Shown one piece after another: positions 20,101 to 32,100 of a stretch of 64,000 bases of DNA. The stretch spans positions 31,683,151 to 31,747,150 of the forward strand of contig CAIIXF020000003.1 in assembly GCA_903813345.2 (NCBI GenBank), read 5' to 3'. Each line of letters opens with the position of its first letter. Positions within the stretch are counted from its first letter, which is position 1. The notes under the pieces were generated by a model. The model was not told where the DNA came from, did no database searches, and worked only from the letters and a program-made list of their open reading frames with translations. This stretch comes from Owenia fusiformis. Taxonomy: Eukaryota; Annelida; Polychaeta; Sabellida; Oweniidae. Both the position numbers and the translations under genes were made by a program.

Positions 20101-23100
20101 GCCCTTTTCTCCCCCTTTACGCCAGTTAGGCCCCAGTGTATTGTGACATCATACTCATGCCATTGCTACAATGTAGCAATTTACAAATTAATCATGATTA
20201 CTCCTCCTGTGGTAGTTGAACACTGTTTTTGCATCACGATATTCCCCAGTGTGTTGACTGATTACACGTCAGCTTACTTAGTTACTTACTAAGTACGCAA
20301 TAACCACCGTCAAAGACCTGCCGGCACCTATTTTTTGGGCTGGTGATGGAATATTACAAGGGCAATACGAGAAGAATTCAATTTTTCAGAATTTCATAAT
20401 AATTATAGGAGATCTTACGGTAGTTTGAACAAGAACACTGTTATTTCCAGCAAAAATATGGTAGATTTTCAAATATTTACGGTATATTTTATGGCCGTTC
20501 TTATAGAAAAAATCGAATGATAATAAAATATTTTACGGTAGATTTTGGTAAAGTTACAGCAAATATTTTACGGTCGTTTTTACAGGAAAAAACTGTAATT
20601 TTTTTATGGTATTTAGATTTTTTAACGGAAAAACGAATATTTTTTGGTTGATTCCCGTAAAAATATGGTAGGTTGGCTGGTATGAGTTACCATGGCAACT
20701 GTGGAAATGGGTAAAAAATGAAAGCAAAAAACACCCAGACCCGCCATAATGGCACTAATTTTCAAAATATTTCGAGACATACAATTTTTTTTCCACTTTG
20801 ATATCGTCTAGAACACTTCGAGACAACAAAAATATCAAAAATTGTTGGAAGGTTTATCACTTAAATTTTTTGCAAGCCTTGGTCAAAGTAAAACTACGAA
20901 AAAAGCACTCATTTTCACTTTAGAATCACCTATTATCGCCCAAATGGCTATATGTTGTCAAGGTCGCCATGTTAAAAGTAAAATTACGGAGCTAGATCTG
21001 CTCTTCAGACAATGTTTGATAGCTTTCCTTTACCATGGAACAAAGATCTTTGCACTGGCAACACTGGTATGCCCATTTCCATGAGATAATGCACGTGAAA
21101 GAGGAACAGTGTCTTTAAATGTCATCAAAACTTTTTCGCACTACTTTTGGTGTAATAATACCATCTGATTGATTGTTGGTGTAAACAGTGAGTCGGGATT
21201 CCCGGGATTTGGGCTTTAGGATACGATTTTACACTGAACGGAATGTATCGACGCAGTTGTGAAACAAAAATGGCGAACAGTTTTTGAACTTCTGTATTTA
21301 TCTAAAGGTAGAGAATACCATTGATAGTGCTGACTTTGATCTCCCCCCACTTTACACCAGTGAGTATGTTTATATCCAAGTGAGTAGGGGGTGAACTTAT
21401 TGTGATTATTCGAACCTCCATAGCATTTCTCGGAATGTAGTGAGCAAACGGGGCTTGAGCTAAGTGTCAGTCTGTCATGACCAAGATTCACAGAACAGAC
21501 TGGCTGTTACCTACATGTACATGTATCACGGTGACCAAGAGTTAACAGTGCAAATCGGCCCGGTCGTGTTTTTTTAAACTCTTTAGTCGTGTTTTGTTGA
21601 AAATTTGAGAGGTAGGTTGATAAATTTGGTCATGAAATTGCTGTCACTTGACTTTATGTAAAAGTAGGTAATTTATATTGCTTTCCATACTATATATCTT
21701 AACTTCAGGTATTCGTAAACGTGTTATTTGCACGAATCGTATGCTATAGTCTTGTTATATCGGGAAATGAGCAATTCTGTCAGTGTTATACATATTTTTG
21801 CCTGAAAATCACTTGCCTGACTTGTATTCAATGAATACATCGATTCATAAGGAAAGCATTCACAATATGTGCGAAAATCAAAAGTTAGAAGAGCTTAAAT
21901 AAGTAGCAATTGACCGAATAATATTTTTTAGATTAAACTCTTTAGACGTGTTGAAAAGATTGCGGTTAATGACGTTGACCTGTTAGTGAAACGTTCTAGA
22001 AGTGTAGAGACATTGAGGTTTAACGTTTTGGAAGTGGGAAACAGCACAATTAACATTATGTATTTCCCAAAAAATGATCACAATGTGGAAGAAGTTGTTG
22101 TCTGAGTGACACTATTTTAATTATAAATGATTAACAATAATCAAATGTACGACATAATATGTCAAGATTGATCTATGGGATCACTACCGAATTTGATACT
22201 TAAATCAAAATGGTTATAATCAGACACGCATGGTTAATGCAAGCGAGCTTTGCCTCGTCGCTCGTCATTTTGAAAATTTGACCAGTCATATTATTTTTTA
22301 ATTGCCCTGTCGCTCATTAAATGACTCGTTGCTATTTTTGAATTTGCCTAAAATACGCTTTAAAACGTCCCTATTGGCCTTAAACTCACTTTTCCCTGTC
22401 ATGAACGTAAATAAATTTATTTAAAATGAGAGGAAATGTTTAGTTTGTGATGCACTACATGTAAATGCATGTATCTCATACTTGAGTGGATTTGGGGTAG
22501 ATATTACCCGGGAATATATATCGTATCTGAGGAGCGGGCAGGATATATTGTATATGTCCCGCTCTAGGCCAAATGCGGGCAGATATAATATATCCATCCC
22601 GCTCCCGGGAATTTTTCAAAAGTTTAAAAAAGTTTAAATATCAAAAGTTTTAATTTTTTAATTTTGAAATTTAATTTTTTAAAGTTTAAATGTTACAATT
22701 TCATTGTATTGAACAAAAAGAATATATATTACGAAAATGTTAAATATAAATATCTTGTCATTTGAAAAAGGTGGAAAAGGTTATATCTACCCTAAACCCA
22801 CTCAAGTATGAGATACACCAGTTATGCACGGTCGGTTTGGATACATGGAATATCCCTTGGGATATACAATACATCTCCCCTCGGTCCCTTCGGTCCCTCA
22901 GGAAGATATATTGTATATCCCTCGGGATATTCCCTGTATCCAAAACCTCCCAGTGCATAACCCCTATATATATGATCACCTAATGTAAGGAATAACTCCA
23001 CCGTTATTAAAATCATATGCTCAATATCTATTAGGTTTGCCTCAGGATTTTTAACAATTTGATTCGATGTTATTCCCTAATTCGCCTCACACAATGCAAT

Positions 23101-26100
23101 ACAATTTCAATTTTAATTTTCAAATTGCAATAGGTAAAAAACGCTACATATGCTGCTATCGTTCTATGAGTGATCTATGAACTGTAGTGTAACATAGTTT
23201 TCTAGCGAATTAAATTACAACATCTGTTGATCTTGTTAAATCATATATCTGTCTTTTTTATTTATTCATATCTTGATTACAAATTACAATAAACGGGAGA
23301 CACATAATGTATATTCCCGTGTTTAGTACTAATACGATTATTTTCAGAAGCACAGACAAATTATTAAGCAACAAAACATGGTCAATGTGAACAATATTAC
23401 AAGACAATTCAAAGTCGTTAATTTTATCACGTCTAAAACGTTATCTTTACAATTCCAAAACGTTAACATGCTTATTATAAGACATGTCCATGACGTTATA
23501 TTGTCCCTTCTCCATAGTTAACTCCACTTTCTACATTTACGGTCATTTATGGCAATTTTAAGATAAATACAGTTAAAATATTTACACGATCTTTAGAGTA
23601 GTGAATATTATTCCACGTTGTTTAATGGATTGTCTGTTTAAACTTGATTAAATAACACTAAATGCAAATTAAGTACATATTTCTGGCACTTTTGGTATAT
23701 AATTGCGATTGATATGAAGTATGATGGATTTATCCCCAAAATAGATTCGTTGGTATGAAGAAGAACATCTTAGGTAGAAGTCAAGATATGTAAGTTTGTA
23801 AAATATAGAATATTCTTACCATTTTGCTCCATTCTATCGAATGTCGCATCCCATGTTCTTACAAAACACGACTAAAGAGTTTAAAAAAACACGACCGGGC
23901 CGATTTGCACTGTTAACTCTTGGTCACCGTGTGTATGTCAAAAGCTGACTGATTCTGATATATTCAGCCTTTACAGGCAGGCAATAATACACTTGATAAT
24001 TGTAACGCCTGAAACTGAATTACTGGATTCAACTGCTTACTTTTGATCTCCAAATGTTCCTAACATCTATAGCCGTTGCTTGTGAAACAACTATGGAAAG
24101 TTTCAGGTGCCTCTCTGCCGACTTCTTCAAGACTTCTTTTTATCAGTGGAGGTGGAAACTTTCTACGAAAAATTAAAATAGTGGTTTTTATGGTAAATAA
24201 CGAATCGTCCGGAGATTTCCAAATGAACATGAATAAATATTTCACCCAGTATCCATGGATACAATACCTGGTGATAAGAGTAATATGTGATGTCATACCG
24301 GCAGGCCGTAGTAATGGAGGGTCATAATGATTATTCTAAAAAAAATTTGTGAGTTTTTATGTTGGAATCTTGATAAGACCTCAGATCAGGTATCAAGAAA
24401 TTAATACCTTTAATAGGGCTTAGGGCACAAAAGCTTTCAAACAGAAAAGATATGAGCCTACCCCTGCCGTATTTATTCGTTGATATAATACCTGCCCTTC
24501 AGTATATATTTCTTAATAGTGTTGTCGCGATTAATCGATACATCGCGATATACATCGCCAAAGCTGATTCTGGCGATGCATCGATGTCTGAAACAAAACA
24601 TCGATGTTTTTGAAAACAAAAAAAATTGCTAAAAATCACCCTTTCTTATCTTATTTTGACGCAAATCGCTTACCTTTCTCATGTCTTATTTCATTTTCCA
24701 ATGTTTTCTGATATTCTTTCACTTTAAAACTGATTTAGCTAGTCGAAATGAACCATTAATCTAAGAAAATTACTTTACTTTCATTTCACCCTTACTAGAA
24801 GTTCCCAGATGTACCTGATGTTCGGTATTTTAGTGCATTAGCGTTCGGTATTTCAGTGCACTTTTCTCGGACTTTTTCTCGATGTACATCGCGATGAGCA
24901 TCGATGTTTACTACTGAAAATTGCCGATCAGTGGCGTAGCCAGGATTTGGTGACCGGGGGTTCTATTTTTATGTTATTCACAAATCCCCCCCCCCCCCTT
25001 CATTAGGGTTCCTCAAATAATGCAATTTGTACGATTACACTCCCTCCAAAAGTTTGGCAATCCTAACTAACCCATTGGATTATGTATTAAAGCATCTTTA
25101 AGTTTGAATTCTTATAAAGAAAAAAGTTATTTTGGGAAGGGAAATGTAATTCATTTTAAAACCTTCATTAAGTTAAGTAGACAATTGAATTTGAATTTTA
25201 TTTAACAAAAATGATGTCTTTATTTACGTTAAGCAAAGTTTGAAAGTAATAGGCCTTATCAAGAAACCTCTCCCATTGAAATAACACAGGACGTAAAAAT
25301 GATTTTCAAAAATGACCTTGTAGCTTTGAAAATTTAATGTTCACAAAGTAAAATAAATAGGCAACGTGCAAAAAAGTCACACAACTTATAATTAATTTTC
25401 TGCATCAAAATATATTTTGGTGAATCTTTTACTGACTATGTATCCTGAAATCTGATTTGCCCCGAATCCACCATTATTTCGACTGATTTCTGGAAGACCC
25501 TGGAACATGATTTGTTTCCAAGGAATATCAACTACTTCGCATAATTTATTCTTTAACTTAAGCTACTTCATCTAGGACAAAATAAATCACTTCATGCAAT
25601 GGCTTATATTATCATTATTTTTCAGGAATTTTGTTGGATGCCAGTTCGGATCAAATGCAAGGTTATTGAAATTGGCGCAAACACCCTATACTCCGAAAGA
25701 TCTTTCTTCTATGATAGCTTTTCACAACGTTTACTCGAAGGCTTTTTAAACTATCCGGGATAGTCGTATTACTGATGAAAATATGTATTATTCAAATAAA
25801 TGGGTCTCGGTTATGCTTTGTTTTAAAAAGTATTTCTTTGGACGTCCCCGGAGGTCAGTGGTAAGTAAACTGGAACGATAACAATTTGAATTCTATACAA
25901 TTTCTTAGATGAGTGGAGTGTATCGGAAAAAAACAAAATCATTTTTTGCAATGATTTATTTTCTTTGCAAAAGTGATGGGTAAATAAATACTGAACAAAT
26001 TAAAGAATGAATAAATTTGAACAAATGCTTGTGTTTATAAATGATATACGCTTTTAAATAATTCATTTCACAACGTTTTTAATTATTAAACGCAATTGGT

Positions 26101-29100
26101 TCCGGGGACTTGCCAGCCCCAGGGACGTCCCAAGAAATATTTAAAATTTTAATTGAAATAAAACAAAACAGAGATGTACACATTTGAAAGAACATGTGTT
26201 TCATCAACATTACGAGTATTCAAGATATTTATTCGTCAATGTTGTAAAAATCATTCGGAGTATGGGACGTCTGCAATGTTTTCAATAACTTTCAATAACT
26301 TCGTATTGGACCAGAACTGGCTTAAGGCAAAATTCCTACAAAGGATTTAGCCATTGCCTAAGATGGGTTATTTTGTCCAAGAAGAAGCAGCATTTAAGTT
26401 AATTGTGCGAAATTACATTGTTATTTCTAAATGTAAAATCTCATGCTCTGGGGTCTTCCCAAAATTAAATCTCACTCCGTGCCTAAGGTTGCCAAACGTT
26501 TTGAGGGAAGTGTAACTTCACTATGACATATTTTTAACAAAATAAGGCTCTCGTGTTCACCATAACAAATATCAATTCATTTACTGCTCATATATGTAGT
26601 TTTCAAATAGCAAAGTAATTTAATGTTTCTGGTTATATGCATTTTTCCGCAGAATGATATTTTGGGAAATCCTGACCGGGGGTTCGTTCGAACCCACCGA
26701 ACCCCCGCTGCCTACGGCTATGCCGATGCATCGATGTACGATTATGGCACATCGCGACAACACTATTTCTTAAATATGTGAAATGCAACCAATCAAGTTC
26801 TTTGAATTTCCCAATCATGTGGCACAAGTATCTGACAACAACCAATTCAATTTAAGGTGAAATCGCTGGAAACTGAGAATAAAGATTTGCCCATCGCAGT
26901 AGTATGATGTTAAAGACTAGCAGTGCCATGGAGTTTCGAGATTTTCAGATTTAATTTTTTTGATCATTCTTCATTATAATGTCAATTATAGATGCATAAG
27001 CTAAATGCGCCTGCAAGCCTTAATTGATACATCTAAGAATTTTTAAGCCTACATGGGCCCATTTTATAAAAGTTAATTTTCCAAATCTTGAGCTCCTGAA
27101 ATATACCAAATTTGGAGTATTTTCTCTTTCCCAGAGCTCCAGTCTAATAGATACAGTTTGAATAAATTGAGGGTGAAAATGAGTCTCATGGATTGAAGGA
27201 GCGGGGGTCATTGATCAAGGTTTACATCTTACACCCGCTAGTTCTGATAAATATTTGTGGACTTAAGTAAGAACTTGAGTATATTCATAGAAGTCCCGTG
27301 TGAAATATGCCTAGGATGAAAAGGCTGAAAAGCAAGAAACTCTGGTACTTGCAATTGCAGTTGAAGTGCAAGCCATGCCGACTATTCCTCTCTGACTTCA
27401 ATTTGCATTCAAATGAATGAATCTAATAGAACACGGCCAATCATAAATTTGTAAAGTATTTATTAAATCTCATGAATTTATATTTTCAGATATGGCGGCC
27501 ATTTACTGCTCTAGTTTACTACCCAATCACCCCCCAAACAGGGTTCCATTATCTCATCAACCTCTACTTCATGTACTCATATTCCACAAGACTTGAAACG
27601 GGTAAGTCCTCAAAAAAATGTGTTAGCACTGGTTCTCACTATGAAATTTTTAGACTCTGGATTTTTGGTGGTATCGCGGCTACTCCTCCCCATGTGAGAT
27701 CAGAGATATCTCATTAGTGTACTTTTCAAAATACTACCAAAGATTATCTTTCTATTTTAATCACAATTCTAAAAGGTTTCTGTTGTCCTATTCCTTGTTT
27801 GTATCCAGTTTTATGTATTTTCTCAAGAGTTTTACCACAAATAATGTGAGAACCCTGGTCTGATATATCATGTGGAAAGTTGGGGATTTGAAAGTGTGAG
27901 AGCTAGAAATGTAGCATGATGAAATATGTGTGTTTTACTCAAAAAATGAAAAATAACTTATGCCTATTCATGGCATGCAAAATAGTTTAAAATATTAATT
28001 TTTAATTGTTTTGATTGAGTGATATATCATTTTATTTTAAAATTGAATTATCTTTCCAATTGTATATCACATATGAACTATACTGGATGTAACAAATGCT
28101 GCTTGATTATAAAGATGAACTCATTTTTTGAGACACCCTGTATAAATAAATGAAATGTAATTGTTTGTGTATTTCAGGAGTGTTTGATGGGAGGCCTGCT
28201 GACTATGTTTTCATGTTAGTGTTTAACTGGATCTGCCTTGTGGTATCCTTTACAAATTAACTACTTAGTGTCTGTAGATTGTACATTTTCCATTGATTTT
28301 CTTATCTTTTCCATATGAGTGAATCTTGTATTTAATAGATCAATAATTGAATGTGATAGAGTAAGACAAGTAAGATAGTTTCCTTAATTAGTTTTTCAGC
28401 TTGTTGGTTTTTTAGCAGAATTAATGGTAAGCATAAAATAAAAATCAATATTTTTTAGAAAACACAATTATCTGAATATATCCCCACCAAGAAATGATGG
28501 CAGTATCTGAAACAACTATTTAGTTACCATTTGCATTAACTTAGCAGTCAGTGACATTTTACCACATCCATGGCCATCCTCCGATCACAGGGCTTCAAAA
28601 TCCTGAATATATTCTTTCTTTTTACCCCCTGCGATAAGCAGTTAGCATTTCCCCGATTAAGAACTCACAATCTGATTGGCTGTCACAACACTGCAACAGA
28701 GATCATGTATAAGTCATTGCACATAATTAGATCACGTGATTCAGTTTAATCGGGCGCTTCCAAATTGGTTATAGCAGGGGGAAGAAGGAGGTTCGGATTC
28801 TGGATACCTGCTTAGGAGGATGATCCATGGCTTGTTTTCCAAATGTACAATAAATAATATTATCCTATTGATATGACTCTCTTAGCAATGTTTAAACTTT
28901 TTTCTTAGATCGAGTGTCAATGATTTCCCAAGCATGACATGTGACTAAAGCATCCTAAAATCGAGTTCACATTTCTTTGATGCAAGGATGCCAAGTATTT
29001 TAATTTTTTAAATACAAAATTTGCTGAATCTATTCCCCTCATCTGATTATGTACATGTTTACAACAGTAAATATTTCTAGTTATGCATATTATTAAATTG

Positions 29101-32100
29101 TATTATTAATATTAAATTTATGATGTTTTTTCTAGTTGTTGATGGATCCAATGATCCTGAGTGTTCTCTATGTTTGGTGCCAGTTAAATAAAGACCAGAT
29201 TGTGCAGTTCTGGTTTGGAACTCAATTTAAAGTAAGTACTCTACATACTCTAAGGTACTTCTTATAGAATAAAGACCAGATTGTACAGTTCTGGTTTGGA
29301 ACTCAATTTAAAGTAAGTACTGTACATACTCTAAGGTACTTCTTATAGAATAAAATCCAGATTGTAAGTTGTCAATAAAAGAAGGGAACTAATTACTTTG
29401 TGATTTTTGCTTGTTTGTAGTAAACTTTTTGTTTTCAATCTGACAAATTATCAGGTTGGTGTGCCGACTGCTTCTGTATTTCAGTCTTTACTCTGTTAGT
29501 GTACCATTCCCATTGTATATTTCAGTCTTTACTCTGTTAGTGTACCATTCCCATTGTATATTTCAGTCTTTACTCTGTTAGTGTACCATTCCCATTGTAT
29601 ATTTCAGTCTTTACTCTGTTAAGTGTACCATTCCCATTGTATTTTTCAGTCTTTACTCTGTTTGTGTACCATTCCCATTGTATATTTCAGTCTTTACTCT
29701 GTTAGTGTACCATTCCCATTGTATATTTCAGTCTTTACTCTGTTAAGTGTACCATTCCCAGTGTATTTTTCAGTCTTTACTCTGTTAGTGTACCATTCCC
29801 ATTGTATATTTCAGTCTTTACTCTGTTAAGTGTACCATTCCCATTGTATATTTCAGTCTTTACTCTGTTAAGTGTACCATCCCCATTGTATTTTTCAGTC
29901 TTTACTCTGATAGTGTGCCATTCCCATTGTATATTTCAGTCTTTGCTCTGTTAGTATACCATTCCCATTGTATATTTCAGTCTTTACTCTGTTAAGTGTA
30001 CCATTTCCATTGTATTTTTCAGTCTTTACTCTGTTAGTGTACCATTCCCATTGTATATTTCAGTCTTTGCTCTGTTAGTGTACCATTCCCATTGTATTTT
30101 TCAGGCTATGTACTTGCCATGGGTCCTTGTTGGCTTCAATATGATCATAAGGGGAGGGTAAGTTTTGGTGAAATCTTATTCAGTGATTTAACAAATTTGA
30201 AACTAGAGTTACATAGTACATTGTATTTCTATTTTGTTTATGCTCTATAGAATAGTTCTAGCAACATGTCTCAAGATTCTACCATGTACTAAAATTTGGC
30301 AGTCTTAATTTGTTGGGTTGATCCCACTCCATGTATAAACCTATAACAGTGATGTAAATACAAAAATTGTATACACACAAAGATACAATTCTTAAGTTTT
30401 CATTATTTCAAAATTCATCATTTAAATTTCATTTTCCCTAATGTTCAGTTTTCTGAGATTTCAGAAATATATTTACATTCCATGCTAACTTATAGATATA
30501 TCAAATGGTCACTCACAGGATATACAGAATGAACCATTATGTAACCCCTTATTCTCTGTGACTCTTGGTTCCTTATAATTGGCTAAAAGTGCTGAATTAA
30601 AATAAACTAAATGTATGTATTTAATTTAAATCTCTGTTTTAGGGGAATGAGTGAGCTGTTTGGTATACTAGTGGGACATCTATATTTCTTCCTCATGTTT
30701 AAATATCCACAAGAGTTTGGTGGCAGACAGTTCCTGAGTACTCCACAGTTTCTGTAAGTATTCTCAATATTTCACAACACAGTTTAAAATGACATTACTC
30801 TCGTTTTATCCAAATCTTAGAGGAGAAACTAAATACCTATAATTAAATAAAATACTTGTATATTGAAGGGTTGAGCTCGAATGATGTCTGAACTTACTTT
30901 TCTTGAAAAAGCATCTAGACCTATATACTCCTCAAAAAAAGTTAAGGACCAGTGATTTTCGTCATAGGTTTACATGTTAACCCCCATATTTGTTTGAACG
31001 ACTATTTTCTAAGCGTGGAACAAAAGAAATCCTAATAAAGTAAATAAATCTGTATCTTGATTCTATTCTCTATAAAGTCCGCAACATTTCAATGTTATAT
31101 CCATTACATTGGTCAAAATTTGATGTCAAAATTGATGAATTTCATGAAATCTAACAAAAATGGCAGATCCCATGTTAAACAAATGGGGAATGGTGGCTTA
31201 GGGGCAACTCAAATTTTGGGATATCTATTCAGTGGAACATTTGTTGAAAAAACTTTCTGAGTAGAAAATCGAATGGTTTTACATGTTACATGCTAAATGT
31301 CTAGCTTATAATGGTAAAATTAGTGATATAGAGTAATCTTGACCACCTCACTGACCACCTGTGTTATTTCAATGAGAGGATCCTTAAAGAATTACTAAAT
31401 TTGAAACCATTAACTTTTGTAAAGCCCGGAAGATTAAATCATATTTTTGTCCGTTGGACAATATAGCAAATTTAATTGTCTCTTGAAATTCTAATTTTGA
31501 AAGCAATCGGATGGATGGATCGTTCCTCATGACTTATGGCAACCCAACCATTCCCCATTCGTTTAACATGGGATCTGCCATTTTTTTAAATTTCACGAAA
31601 TTCATCAATTTTGACATCAAAGGACGAGTGTCTCTAATACCCTATATTAGCCCCCAAGATATTTAGAAGAAATTGTACAGGATATCAAAGAAGGGACTTT
31701 GTTTGATAACCAGATCCCAAAATTAGGTCATTCTGACCTTTATATTTCAAAATATAGGTCATTCTATAAACATGTATAAAATGACCTTTTGAAGGAAAAA
31801 ATCTTTCTTTATTCTCACTGTTTCTATTTGTTATCAAAATAATCATTATTAACAGGCATTCAAGACTTTTTAATTGATCCTCTTGGTATTATCTTACATA
31901 ATAGTGACAAAGCATAATGGGCAACATTCAAAAATACATAAAATATAACAAGTCAAAAATGCAAAATAATATTGAATAGTACCTTCTGTATACTTCATTG
32001 AGATCAACTATCTACAAAAATATGTCAGAAAAGAATATTTAGATTTTTAATTTACATCACAATGAGAAAGAACAAGGGGCAACGTTAAATAAGCAATTAA

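Noticed and set aside
20400-20690. TTTACGGTA motif cluster as a regulatory array
   Set aside because: Spacing and sequence too irregular to support a functional array; more likely a decayed repeat.
22758-23016. Collagen-like or PRR-like short ORFs on both strands
   Set aside because: Caused by the 145-bp palindrome at 22820-22965; both strands give similar ORFs because of the symmetry.
29623-29829. 68-aa ORF with SHCIFQSLLC repeats
   Set aside because: Read-through of the 41-bp intronic array; it is intron sequence of DERL1.
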